From contig CM068373.1 in NCBI GenBank assembly GCA_034769895.1, forward strand, positions 285,481,379 to 285,545,378: a stretch of 64,000 nucleotides of DNA. Direction: 5' to 3'. The notes beneath the pieces are model-generated. The model made no database searches and was not told where the DNA came from. It saw only the letters and a program-made list of their open reading frames with translations. Of the stretch, positions 23,150-33,425 are shown in pieces (position 1 is the first letter of the stretch; the number at the start of each line of letters is the position of its first letter). A program made the position numbers and the translations under genes. Origin of the DNA: Magicicada septendecula (Eukaryota; Arthropoda; Insecta; Hemiptera; Cicadidae).

Positions 23150-24368
23150 TGTAACAGTACGAAAAGCCTGATTTCAGATTTATGGGACAAGGGGTATTGA
23201 ATTATTGTATTTAACTGTATTTTTACACTCATGTGTATGGATGGGACAATTTTCCCTTTGTTTGACGAAAACAACGCAGTTACATCTGTGCAGACGATTC
23301 CAAGGCCAAAGGCGGACATGCGAAATAGAACATATTAAATGGTTGCATGAGCTGACACAGACTCTTAATACGTTTTCCATTGGTTAACAATGCAAGGCGT
23401 CATTAACAATATGAATGACGTAATGAAAATACACATAAACCAGGGCGTTTCCTCACCTTGAGACAAAGAACAATGACGTACACACACACACACACACACA
23501 TACATAAAAATGTGCATTGTATCCACCCTAGTCTTCACAATACCGCCTAAGCGGTAACACGTTACAGAAATTCGCCGGCAAGTAATGCCAGCAAAGTGTG
23601 TTTAAGACAACCAAAAATGTAATTAAACAGTAACTATACGTTCAACATGTAGTAGCATCAGTGAATAACAGTTTTAAAATTAACAAATTAGAGTCAGTGC
23701 AACAGAAAAGAAAACAAATGTAACCAGGAACTCTCGGCTGAGCAACCATGTAAAACCATCCACTAGAACTTCGAGTCTACATTCAGGAAAGTCAAACTTA
23801 TCATAAAATCCATTTGAGCTCAAAATTAACCATCCATTAAAAACAAAAAATGTATCTAATAATTTTATAATGAGAGAGTGAGAGTGCGAAAGAAAGCGTG
23901 TTCGAAATACTGCCGGCGGCCAAGCTGAGGCGTTCGTTTGCGTTTAAGACCAATATAAGTCCAATAGAAGCACTTTATTAAAATAGCAGCTGCAAAATAA
24001 CAAAAAATGTGTAGTTTGATCAAGAATATAATAAAATTTTAATATCATGCTTAATGAATAAATGCAAGGAACGACCGCCATTTTGTTTTGGTCACTATGA
24101 GACGGCCATTGTCTAATAATTACGATTCATGTGTACAAATGGAAAATAATAGAAACTAAATTGATTTCAATTCATACAGATGTTGGTACTTTTATTTCAA
24201 GGCCCAACTCAGTCTCTATTCACGCTTAATTCGAAACTCTGGACCCACAGTAAACAAATACGCTTAGGTAAACGGGTACAGCATAATTATGGCAAGTACG
24301 ATATTTATGGTATGGCTATCATACATAAATAAATTAACAAAAATAAGTAATAAATATGTATAATCACA
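23150..24368 (+). mobile_element. Element B, first LTR
   Basis: 1219 bp, starting TGTAACAGTACG and ending TAATCACA just before the PBS. It is nearly identical to 27615-28864. Differences are scattered substitutions of about 1-2% by eye plus a CA microsatellite of ten units (23481-23500) against about 28 in the second copy. Confidence 0.92.
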
Positions 24369-24371
24369 AAT

Positions 24372-24390
24372 TGGTGCCCGAACTGGTGAC
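24372..24390 (+). promoter_or_regulatory. Element B primer-binding site
   Basis: TGGTGCCCGAACTGGTGAC, four bases after the LTR end; TGG pairs with the CCA tail of a tRNA primer. I did not identify which tRNA. Confidence 0.8.
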
Positions 24391-24544
24391 TATATAAAAA
24401 ATATCCTGTTATATTTTTATATAATAAGCCTGCATATAGAGACGGAGTGGGTATTGAAGACAGAAGTACAATTGTAGGTTATGTTATTGTTAGACAACAT
24501 AGCAACAGATTAAAGAGAAATAATTTTTTTTGCATAATATTAAA

Positions 24545-25285
24545 ATGGCAGATAACGAAAGCATAAATATGAATAATACAGCAACAGAATCTATGTTGAG
24601 TGAACCCGAAGCAAACTCAACACCTATCGTAAACAATAAGATATCATTAGAAGACCTTTTTCAGTTAATGAAAATACAGAATAATGAATTAAGAGAACAG
24701 AGTATTAAATTTGATGTAAAATTAGATGAGATGAAAAAGGAAATCAAAGAAAGAAACGATAATTTTGATAAACATTTTAAGGAGTTAAACATGAAAATGA
24801 ATAAAGTAGATGACAATTCTAAGAGTAAAGTAATAGACAATTTGAACACAAATAAAGACAAGGTAAGCAGTGGTAAGAATTATGATAAAATAAATAAAAA
24901 TATATTAGAAAATGATTATGTAAACATGGGTAGTGATAATGAGAGTTTAATGGGAATTGAATATGATAATGATGAAATGTTAATGTATAGTAATAAATCA
25001 GAGAGAAGGAGGGACAGTATAATTGTAAAAGAGTTGCAGGGGGTAAATTTTTCCCTTAATGGCATAGTTGGGGGTGAAATACATGTGTTGAGGAAGGATG
25101 AGAGTGCCTTCAATGTATATTTGGGAGACGATAGGTCTACAAATAAAGTTGTCCCTAGGTTTTTTAGTGCACTTCACAGGTGGTGCAGTAATTGTGAATT
25201 AGTGTCCCCTGCAAATATTGAAAGAGAGAATGTAGCTTGGTGTGATAGAGAGAGAGATATTGAGAGAGAGAGAGAGGTGTTGTGA
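24545..25285 (+). CDS. Element B gag-like coiled-coil protein
   Basis: 246 residues from ATG 24545 (MADNESINMNN), which I prefer over an upstream TTG because the second copy at 29040 keeps the same ATG. Residues about 30-105 form a charged heptad-rich coiled coil (EDLFQLMKIQNNELREQ, then FDVKLDEMKKEIKERNDNF). A polar, asparagine/aspartate-rich middle follows, then LQGVNFSLNGIVGGE, which is conserved in element A. The C-terminus is Arg/Glu-rich. There is no zinc knuckle, protease or reverse transcriptase motif. By position (first ORF after the PBS) it is gag-like; homology to a known gag was not tested. The next ORF lies 40 bp downstream in another frame. Confidence 0.7.
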   Translation: MADNESINMNNTATESMLSEPEANSTPIVNNKISLEDLFQLMKIQNNELREQSIKFDVKLDEMKKEIKERNDNFDKHFKELNMKMNKVDDNSKSKVIDNLNTNKDKVSSGKNYDKINKNILENDYVNMGSDNESLMGIEYDNDEMLMYSNKSERRRDSIIVKELQGVNFSLNGIVGGEIHVLRKDESAFNVYLGDDRSTNKVVPRFFSALHRWCSNCELVSPANIERENVAWCDRERDIEREREVL

Positions 25286-25325
25286 GAGATATGGTGAGAG
25301 AAAGAGAGAAATAGAGATTTGTAAG

Positions 25326-25673
25326 ATGAGTAGAACGTATGAAGAATTTAGGGAAAGGTTAGGAGAGAGAAATAATAAAAATAAGTACTTACCTTGTAAT
25401 GAAGCTGATATAGCAGTAGGAGAAGATGATAATGAAAATAATGACTTTATAACGTACCTAGTGGTGACTAATTATACTGAAGGTGACAGGACCATGACCG
25501 ATCGTAACAAGTTGTATGATGAATTGATAGGTAATAACCCTATTAATTATGATGGTTTTATAAAATATAAGAATTTAAATAAGTGTTATATTAATGATGT
25601 TAATATAATGTATTTAATAAAAAATAAATTGTACAGACCGAAGATAAGAGTATTGTTTGACGATGGAGGATAG
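25326..25673 (+). CDS. Conserved acidic ORF of unknown function, element B copy ('DDGG ORF')
   Basis: 115 residues from ATG 25326 (MSRTYEEFRERLGERN). The open frame extends back to 25242 and overlaps the end of the gag-like ORF, so expression by frameshifting is possible but unproven. An acidic stretch (GEDDNENNDF) is followed by the conserved core ITYLVVTNYTEGDRT, YKNLNKCYIN and LYRPKIRVLFDDGG at the C-terminus. The element A copy (11027-11395) keeps this core at about 60% identity although the two elements' LTRs are hardly alignable, which suggests the protein has been selected. I know no family with this ending and assign no function. Confidence 0.7.
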   Translation: MSRTYEEFRERLGERNNKNKYLPCNEADIAVGEDDNENNDFITYLVVTNYTEGDRTMTDRNKLYDELIGNNPINYDGFIKYKNLNKCYINDVNIMYLIKNKLYRPKIRVLFDDGG

Positions 25674-25679
25674 ATATTT

Positions 25680-27603
25680 TATTGTGTTAATGAACATTTA
25701 AATATGTGACAGTGTTTTTGAGATGGACTGTTTATGAACTGATTTATGGGAAACGATTAAATGATAATGTGGATTGTATATTTTTGTGTGTATTGATGTC
25801 AATGTATTTGTGTATTCTTGATGTTGTGTATTATGTATTTTTATGTAAACCATGTACTGTAGAATTTTAAATAATTGAAGGGAGTTTGATAATGATTTTA
25901 AATAATTATGAGATTTAGATTCTAAGGAATAATAAATGATTAAACAAATAATATATTTGGATATTGAGATGTATTGTTATTAGTAGGTGAGGGATGAATT
26001 TTCTAGTGGTATATTAATGTAAAATGTTAAAAAGGGGATAGAGCTTGGGTGATAACTATTAAAATAAAGGTAGTTGAGTTAGTTAAACAGAGTTATTGGG
26101 AGTTAGATAAATAAGAATGTTGAGATACAGATAATACACAAAGAGGGTGTTAGATATTTTAGGGACACAGTAGTTAGTGATTATATGTAGAGAGGTGAGT
26201 AATGTGAATGATAAATATATTTGTTGATGATGATATTTTGTAGTAAGGATGAGGTGGTAAGGTGTGAGCAGCGTGCAGCGTTGTGGCAGGCGGAGCAATT
26301 TGGGTTAGAGTGTTTGCCGATATTTGGTGGAGGGCAAATGGTTAGGCATGTGTATGGCCAGGTAGAGAACACACATCCTAGTACAAAGACGAGCAGTGCC
26401 AGAGGATTTAAATGGAATTAGTGAAGGGAGTTTATAATTGAGATATTGGTGTCATAATATGTTAATGGTTGTTAGTGGAAAAAAGGAAGGTGAGTAAGGT
26501 TAAATAGACAAATGCCAAAATAAGATATAGATAATAGTGAATAATAGAGTCACACAAACTAGATAAGGATTGAGGAAAGGTTAGAAAAAGAAAATTCATG
26601 GTAGGAAGGTGAGGTAACTGAAGGGTAAATGATAAATTTGAAAATTTTTTTGTAGAATCTAATGATAAATGAATGTTAAATAATAAAAGTTGAATAGAGA
26701 ATTGATAGTAATAATGTTTCAAATTTTATACAAGTTATTTAAATGTGAATTATATAATGTAAATGTAACAATGTTAATGTTTGATGTACAATGTTTTATT
26801 ATGTTGATGGTACAATAGTGTGTGTGGTTAGGAGGTCACTACAGGGGTAGCGACGGTAACAAAGGTTAGTATGTTAAAAGGATAAAGTTAGTAATGGTTT
26901 TGAACAAGAAACAATTGTTTGATGCTGTTGTAAAGAAAAATGAGTAAAGAAATTTTAAAAATGTTTGAAATATTTGCCATAATAGTTACATTTTGTTGAT
27001 GTAATAAAGATGATAAGTTGTTATTGTTTTGAAAGTTGAAAGATTTGTTTTGCTTATTAGGGTATTATTATAAGAATATATATTTTCTCTGGTGATGGAA
27101 GGAGTGAGTTAGTAATGACTGGAGGCCAGTTTTGGAGAAAATGGCAAGGTCATTGTATGAAAGAAGGAGAAGGCCATTCTATTTTAAATCTTGTGACTCG
27201 TTGTTTGAAAATTGTAGAGTTAAGCAAACGAATGCCTAAAAACGCAAACCAATGCACTAAGGGGAGACATATCAGTTGTGGATATGGAGATAGATAAGGC
27301 CACTATTTTAAAATTTGTACTGCATGTTTCAGAGTTTGGTGGTGGTGTGACAGCGGTCCTGAGCTGGCCGGTGCGTCAGACCAGGAGCGTAAAGTGCCTA
27401 ATGGCCTTATGGTGTTGGGATCTCTCCTGAGAAGTCCAGTAAGGTCAGATGGTACGATCGTCATCATTGGATCAAGGGTAAGTGATTATATTTTTTTTCT
27501 GAATAACACTACAGGGGGTTGTGGCGACATATCTGGACTGATCCTTTTAGAGAGTGTGAATGGGTCAATGAAAGTTTTTATGCTTCGGCATAAAACCTTT
27601 CAT
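25680..27603 (+). other. Element B internal region, no pol
   Basis: About 1.9 kb between the last ORF and the second LTR. I find no protease, reverse transcriptase, RNase H or integrase motif on either strand. The first 1.2 kb aligns with element A. The small frames at 27115-27297 and 27394-27606 have no recognisable content, though 27320-27600 is less AT-rich than its surroundings. Confidence 0.7.
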
Positions 27604-27614
27604 TGAGGGGGTTT
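27604..27614 (+). promoter_or_regulatory. Element B polypurine tract
   Basis: TGAGGGGG followed by TTT directly before the second LTR (TGTAAC at 27615), in the place where plus-strand synthesis is primed. Confidence 0.6.
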
Positions 27615-27941
27615 TGTAACAGTACGAAAAGCCTGATTTCAGATTTATGGGACAAGGGGTATTGAATTATTGTATTTAACTGTATTTTTACACTCATGTG
27701 TATGGATGGGACAATTTTCCCTTTGTTTGACGAAAACAACGAAGTTACATCTGTGCAGACGATTCCAAGGCCAAAGGCGGACGTGCGAAATAGAACACAT
27801 TAAATAGTTGCATGAGCTGACACAGACTCTTAATATGTTTTCCATTAGTTAACAATGCAAGGCATCATTAACAATATGAATGACGTAATGAAAATACGCA
27901 TAAACCAGGGCATTTCCTCACCTTGAGACAAAGAACAATGA

Positions 27942-28004
<63 letters not shown>

Positions 28005-28864
28005 GTAAAAGTGTGCATTGTATCCACCCCAGTCTTCACAATACCGCCTAAGCGGTAACACGTTACAGAAATTCGCCGGCAAGTAATGCCAGCACAGTGT
28101 GTTTAAAACAACCAAAAATGTAATTAAACAGTAACTATACGTTCAACATGTAGTAGCATCAGTGAATAACAGTTTTAAAATGAACAAATTTGAGTCAGTG
28201 CAACAGAAAAGAAAACAAATGTAACCAGGAACTCTTGGCTGAGCAACCATGTAAAACCATCCACTAGAACTTCGAGTCTACATTCAGGAAAGTCAAACTT
28301 ATCATAAAATCCATTTGAGCTCAAAATAACCATTAAAAACAAAAAATGTATCTAATAATTTTATAATGAGAGAGTGAGAGTGCGAAAGAAAGAGTGTTCG
28401 AAATACTGCCGGCGGCCAAGCTGAGGCGTTGGTTTGCGTTTAAGACCAATATAAGTCCAATAGAAGCACTTTATTAAAATAGCAGCTGCAAAATAACAAA
28501 AAATGTGTAGTTTGATCAAGAATATAATAAAATTTTAATGTCATGCTTAATGAATAAATGCAAGGAACGACCGCCATTTTGTTTTGGTCGCTATGAGACG
28601 GCCATTGTCTAATAATTACGATTCATGTGTACAAATGGAAAATAATAAAAACTAAATTGATTTCAATTCATACACATGTTGGTACTTTTATTTCAAGGCC
28701 CAACTCAGTCTCTATTCACGCTTAATTCGAAACTCTGGACCCACAGTAAACAAATACGCTTAGGTAAACGGGTACAGCATAATTATGGCAAGTACGATAT
28801 TTATGGTATGGCTATCATACATAAATAAATTAACAAAAATAAGTAATAAATGTGTATAATCACA
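27615..28864 (+). mobile_element. Element B, second LTR
   Basis: 1250 bp, near-identical to 23150-24368. The length difference is mostly an expanded (CA)n at 27945-28000. It is followed not by flanking DNA but by another PBS and gag start, so the locus is a tandem LTR-internal-LTR-internal array. Confidence 0.92.
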
Positions 28865-29174
28865 ATTGGTGCCCGAACTGGTGACTATATAAAAAATATC
28901 CTGTTATATTTTTATATAATAAGCCTGAATATAGAGACGGAGTGGGTATTGAAGTCAGAAGTACAATTGTAGGTTATGTTATTGTTAGACAACATAGCAA
29001 CAGATTAAAGAGAAATAATTTTTTTTGCATAATATTAAAATGGCAGATAACGAAAGCATAAATATGAATAATACAGCAACAGAATCTATGTTGAGTGAAC
29101 CCGAAGCAAACTCAACACCTATCGTATACAATAAGATATCATTAGAAGACCTTTTTCAGTTAATGAAAATACAG
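28865..29174 (+). pseudogene. Second, truncated copy of element B PBS and gag start
   Basis: Repeats the PBS (28867), leader and gag start codon (29040) of element B almost exactly, including the first 44 or so gag codons to LFQLMKIQ. It then breaks at 29174, where repeat X begins. One codon differs from the first copy (Val-Tyr-Asn for Val-Asn-Asn). Confidence 0.9.
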
Positions 29175-29420
29175 ATGACCTTCCATATACTAGCTCCTCC
29201 ACCCCTCCATCTTCCACACCCCAGACACATGTCCATATACACCCTTAACACATGTTAACCCTCTAACACATTCTTTGTAGTTAGTTGTTCTTAGCACGTC
29301 TTTGAGAATAGCCTAATAGGCTGAAACAATTGTCACAGGTTAAGAATAGATTGTGAAACTACCAAGCATTTGTAATACATTTCACCAAGTGCTTAATGAG
29401 TCTTCAATCAATCTCATTAA
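29175..29420 (+). repeat. Dispersed repeat X, copy 2
   Basis: Diverged copy of 2797-3060, inserted at or joined to the break in the element B second gag. It contains a better hairpin than copy 1: AGCCTAATAGGCT followed at once by GAAAC (29311-29328). Confidence 0.65.
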
Positions 29421-29466
29421 AAGAAAGCAATTGTGTCTACCTGCTAGTAACAGTATACACTTCAGT

Positions 29467-30048
29467 TTAGAGAACTTTGGCTTGCCTGGCTGTAAGGCCG
29501 TGGTCCACGGTTGTTTGGTGCAAAGTTTCGGCGTGTCTTCGACAGCCATCTTAAGTGCAGAAGGCTGCAAAACACTGACAAAGGCTTTGTAGTCAGTGAC
29601 CACTGAACTGTGGTTAACACTAGTGGTTGTGAGTTGGACACCATATTTATAAACTTTTGGTGTCCGCATGAAGTTGTTGTCTGACACCACCAGCCAATCA
29701 GAAGAAAGGAGTCTGTCCAGATCCAGAAACATGCATCTATTGCAATGAATCGGCGGGGTGTGTCCCTCTCATAGTATGCTCTTTAGACGTGAGTTGTGGT
29801 GAACCAATAAGAATTTGCCTTTCTTCTGATTGGCTGGTGGTGTCAGACAACAACTTCGTGTGGACACCAAAAGTTTATAAATATGGGTGTCCTACTCACA
29901 GCCACTAGCCTTAACTACAGTCACTGATTATGAAACCTTTGTCAGTGTTTTGGAGCTTTCTGCACTGAAGATGACCATCGAAGGCACAGGCGAAATGTTT
30001 GCACAAAATAACCATGGACCACAGCCTTAGAGCCCGGAAGTTCTCTAA
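29467..30048. repeat. Foldback element, family F, copy 1
   Basis: The left arm (29467-29708) and right arm (29815-30048) are inverted copies. The inner edge is ccaatcagaagaaagg against cctttcttctgattgg; the outer edge is tagagaact against agttctcta. The right end continues into gccggccgtgaaagcct, the family end seen as aggctt(t/a)cac(g/a)gcc(g/t)g at 33448 and 34271. No ORF is supported. Confidence 0.8.
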
Positions 30049-30165
30049 ACATTGAAGCCGGCCGTGAAAGCCTCAGAAAGAATTTTAATATACACTTCTA
30101 CTTTTTTTTGACACTAGTACTGTTTAAGAAGGTCACAAGTTTCAATGAATTTATAAAAAAATTAC

Positions 30166-30308
30166 CTGTACAGCAGAAAGAAACGAAAAAACAACTGGTG
30201 GGTTTTCTTCTGAGCCATACAGCAGTATCTTGTTTCTAACAGGCTGCTGATGTACTGTTCTACCATTATAGAGTTCCATCTCAATGCCAATGTGGATCTC
30301 ACTCCCTT
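30166..30308 (-). CDS. Possible single host-gene exon
   Basis: On the minus strand, a 143-bp segment is preceded by TTTTATAG and followed by CAG|GTAATT, good acceptor and donor contexts. One frame is open throughout with protein-like composition: GSEIHIGIEMELYNGRTVHQ at the start, RNKILLYGSEENPPVVFSFL near the end. It does not look like any of the mobile-element proteins here. A second frame is also open, so chance cannot be excluded. I do not recognise the protein. If real, it would be the only host coding sequence in the window, with the flanking repeats lying in its introns. Confidence 0.35.
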
Positions 30309-30829
30309 CTATAAAATGTTCATTCATTTTGAAATGTTGCTTATAATAACTAGTGTGAAAAATGTATACTTTGAATTTAAATCATTACAGTGAGAGCAGA
30401 GTATGAACAATTCATCTGAAACAGACAAATTTAACATTAAAAAACATTACAATTAATAAGATTTGCTATTTTTTATTATTACCATTAATGCAACATATCT
30501 GATACTAACAAATACAAAAATGAATAACTATAAACAAAAAATATCATTTCAACTATTTCGGAAATGATATTGGCTGCGATAAAAATTGTTATAATATAAA
30601 TGTTAAGTTAGGTAAGTTCCAGATGATCTGTGGGACAATCACTCATATTTTTAGAAACAAGGTATGTTGAGATACAAAATTAAAAGTTTTACAAAGTTAT
30701 TTTGATCCACTGTCCTACAGTTATGGTCGACAATCAATAAACAAGAAATTAAAATACAGGCCTAGGAAATGGGATTCTTAAGAGGAGTTAAAAGGTGTTG
30801 TAAACTTGATTGTGTAAAGAATGAGGCCA

Positions 30830-31065
30830 TAAGAGAACAAATTTTTAACTAGAATGCAAGATTAAAAGATTATAAACAACAGTGGAAAGAACACTTTGAA
30901 AGAAGTTAGATTCAAGACTAACCCTACAAGTTTGGAAATATAAACCTATAGAACACACGTGTGTGAGTAGACCCAGGAAAGTTTACTGGTTAAATACAAA
31001 AAGATGGCTGGAGGATATCTGAAGACAGAACAGGCAGCACCTTGTCTATGCTGTGATGTGATGAT
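30830..31065 (+). pseudogene. Decayed LINE C-terminal remnant
   Basis: The plus strand reads KDYKQQWKEHFERS near 30870, the block that precedes the Arg-Pro tail in RTE-like LINE proteins. Several stops follow, and the segment ends in a gatgatgatga-like stretch (about 31050-31068). Very degraded. Confidence 0.4.
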
Positions 31066-31121
31066 GACTTCCAGTCTTTTTTCGTTATCGGCCATCTAAG
31101 GACCACATGCCAATTTCAATT

Positions 31122-31454
31122 CTATATTTTTTGTTCTTTTCTTTTTCTCCAATATTCTTTCATCTTTTCAGTGTGTCTCTTCTTCCTGTCTTCAGTCCAC
31201 TTTGAACCTGTGTTTTTCTCTCTCCTACTCTGGACTTGTTTGCCCATTTTATATAAATGTCCAAAAAATAACAGTCTTCTTTTTCTCATTGTTTCTGTTA
31301 TATTTTCTATATTTCGATATATTTCATCATTACCTTCTGAAGTTTTTCGTGAGCCTAATATTTTCCAAATAATTCGTGTTTCAAATATTTCTAGTTTGTC
31401 TAACTTAAAATTCAATGCTAGACATTCACTTACATATAGGCATTCTGGCTTCAC
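31122..31454 (-). pseudogene. RTE-like LINE reverse transcriptase C-terminal fragment
   Basis: 110-codon open frame on the minus strand with LYVSECLALNFKLDKLEIFE, RIIWKILGSRK and MRKRRLLFFGHLYKMG. These correspond to the 'YGSECW..LE.FERRVLRRI.G' and 'RLRWAGHV.RM' blocks of the element at 6191-7028, but from a different family. It lacks catalytic residues and has an Arg/Lys-rich C-terminus. Confidence 0.65.
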
Positions 31455-31550
31455 TAAAGCCAGTCTTTATTATAATTAATTTTAAAGAAAATTTTAAAAA
31501 ATTAGATTTTAAATAGGTTTTAGGTTTAGGTTTAAAATATTTTATATACT

Positions 31551-31806
31551 GTCACCGGACAAAAGGCTTGCCACATGACAAATGGCGCCAATTGTACACT
31601 CTAGTGTTTTTGGTGGCCCTAAAAAGGACCTGGTGGGGAGAAAGCTGATGTTGGTCGTGCCGTGCTGAGATGTTCGGCGGCCGAACATCTCAGCGCGGTA
31701 TGACCAAAATCAGCCTTCTCGTCACAGGTCCTTTTTAGGGCCACCAAAAACACTAGAGTGTATGATTGGCGCCATTTGTCATGCAGCAAGCCTTTTGTCC
31801 GGTGAC
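31551..31806. mobile_element. Palindromic MITE, 256 bp
   Basis: A near-perfect inverted repeat over its whole length. It begins GTCACCGGACAAAAGGC and ends with the complement, with the centre at GATGTTCGGCGGCCGAACATC (about 31669-31689). Internal blocks such as ggcgccaat and ccctaaaaaggacc are mirrored. The arms differ at a few positions (for example cacatgac against gcatgac). No coding capacity; I could not assign a superfamily or a clear target duplication. Confidence 0.85.
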
Positions 31807-31896
31807 AATACATAAATATCACTATAATATTGACGACTCGGAACACAAAGTTTTTTATAAGTAAAAACGTAAAGTTTTACCTTACAGCCTAAACTG

Positions 31897-31923
31897 GCTT
31901 TCACCTATAGAAGGCTTCATCAG
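31897..31923 (-). ncRNA. Hammerhead-like motif, Penelope left arm
   Basis: On the minus strand, CTGATGA (31917-31923) is followed by a short GCC/GGT stem and GAAA (31899-31902), just downstream of the GIY-YIG stop codon. Penelope-like elements are known to encode hammerhead ribozymes. Stem I and III pairing was not verified. Confidence 0.45.
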
Positions 31924-32390
31924 AGGCTGTCGTTAGTAGCGCTGCTCGTCTTGTTGTTGGCGACGAGAAAGTGTTTCGAAAGATTGAAGCTGTGTGTGTG
32001 TGGTGAGATGTGTTCGAATAATGCGTGCGATTTGAATTGTGTCTGTTCGTTTAGGATGTCGTTTTTATTTGTTTTTGTGTGTTTGTATATTTCTAATTGT
32101 TCTAGAGTGTCTAGTTTTCGGCCTTTTGTGTGTACGTGTAGTATGTTCATGTTATTGTCGATGTTTTTATATGTGTGGTTTGCTTCAATGAGGTGGTTTG
32201 CGAAGGTAGATTCTGTAGTGGTGTGGAGTGCTTTTGTGTGTTCAATGTATCTCTGTTTGAAGCTACGTCCTGTCTGGCCTATGTAGAATTTACTGCAATT
32301 TGAACAATTTAGTTTATATACACCGGGTAGATCGAATTTGTTTTGTGCTTTGGGCATGCGTTTTGATAGTGTGTGTTCTGTTTTGTTAGT
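31920..32390 (-). pseudogene. GIY-YIG endonuclease domain of Penelope-like element, left arm
   Basis: The frame reads GVYKLNCSNCSKFYIGQTGR, then SFKQRYIEHTKAL and FANHLIEANH, and ends VANNKTSSATNDSL. GVYKL..FYIGQTGR is the GIY-YIG signature, the Cys pair is typical of the Penelope linker, and the Arg of QTGRSF..R fits the catalytic arginine. The domain normally sits C-terminal to a reverse transcriptase, absent here. The frame runs across the palindrome centre to 32456, but its first residues come from the opposite arm and are not natural. Confidence 0.85.
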
Positions 32391-32403
32391 GTTTTGTAAA
32401 ACT

Positions 32404-32874
32404 ACTAACAAAACAGAACACACACTATCAAAACGCATGCCCAAAGCACAAAACAAATTCGATCTACCCGGTGTATATAAACTAAATTGTTCAAATTGCA
32501 GTAAATTCTACATAGGCCAGACAGGACGTAGCTTCAAACAGAGATACATTGAACACACAAAAGCACTCCACACCACTACAGAATCTACCTTCGCAAACCA
32601 CCTCATTGAAGCAAACCACACATATAAAAACATCGACAATAACATGAACATACTACACGTACACACAAAAGGCCGAAAACTAGACACTCTAGAACAATTA
32701 GAAATATACAAACACACAAAAACAAATAAAAACGACATCCTAAACGAACAGACACAATTCAAATCGCACGCATTATTCGAACACATCTCACCACACACAC
32801 ACAGCTTCAATCTTTCGAAACACTTTCTCGTCGCCAACAACAAGACGAGCAGCGCTACTAACGACAGCCTCTGA
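32404..32874 (+). pseudogene. GIY-YIG endonuclease domain of Penelope-like element, right arm
   Basis: Inverted copy of 31920-32390 encoding the same residues from NKTEHTLSKRMPKAQ to the terminal NDSL. It starts without the reverse transcriptase part. The identity of the two arms at protein level indicates a very recent event or gene conversion. Confidence 0.85.
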
Positions 32875-32897
32875 TGAAGCCTTCTATAGGTGAAAGC
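32871..32897 (+). ncRNA. Hammerhead-like motif, Penelope right arm
   Basis: Mirror of 31897-31923: CTGATGA (32871-32877), short stem, GAAA (32892-32895). It overlaps the end of the GIY-YIG ORF. Confidence 0.45.
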
Positions 32898-32984
32898 CGG
32901 TTTAGGCTGTAAGGTAAAACTTTACGTTTTTACTTATAAAAAACTTTGTGTTCCGAGTCGTCAATATTATAGTGATATTTAGTT

Positions 32985-33424
32985 AAGTAACGGACACGTC
33001 ATGGACAACGAAATCCAAGACAATACATAGTATGATGAAAGACATTTCTGAAAAATCGTCTATTCATTCATAGTCAGTAGCTTATACATGCTTCTGATAC
33101 AAGTGGATTAATGCTAAATACTTAGAAGTAAAAAAATATTTAAAAAATTAAGAAATGTGAATTATTGATTGAACGAAGAGAGTTCTCAGTTTCATCTATT
33201 TGACAGTCATCTGTTTGTCTATCTATTTTGAGGGACTTTTAAATGCATTAACCAATTTTTGTAAAGCATGCATATCCATACTTTAACCATACTGAACCTA
33301 CTGCTATTGTTTTTAGCCTGATCCTCCCCCCAAAAGAGGTAGGGGCAATGATGTGAAAGATTGAAATTTTGAAAAATTACAAAAATTTGTGTGGTATACC
33401 AAACTGAAAAGAATACTAGCAAAA
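32985..33424. other. Gene-less stretch
   Basis: Repeats the Penelope flank (to about 33024), then unrecognised AT-rich DNA. Confidence 0.4.
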
Positions 33425-33425
33425 G

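Larger units (their letters stand above)
31814..32980. mobile_element. Head-to-head palindromic dimer of a Penelope-like element 3' part
   Basis: Two 577-bp arms, 31814-32390 and 32404-32980, are inverted copies with only rare mismatches (for example aactgg against ccggtt near 31893/32898), around a 13-bp spacer that is itself partly palindromic. Each arm carries the GIY-YIG end of a Penelope-like element reading outward. Each outer region has a hammerhead-like motif. A partial third copy is at 52451-52703, with the same flanking sequence gttaagtaacggacacgtc (32983; 52717). Confidence 0.92.

Noticed and set aside
27115-27606. Two short ORFs before the second element B LTR, possibly an env or accessory gene
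   Set aside because: Each is under 75 residues with no recognisable motif, and there is no counterpart in element A to show conservation.
31951-32286. 111-residue Cys/Phe-rich ORFs antisense to the GIY-YIG frames (also 32508-32843)
   Set aside because: Exact antisense shadows of the Penelope coding frame, duplicated only because the locus is a palindrome.
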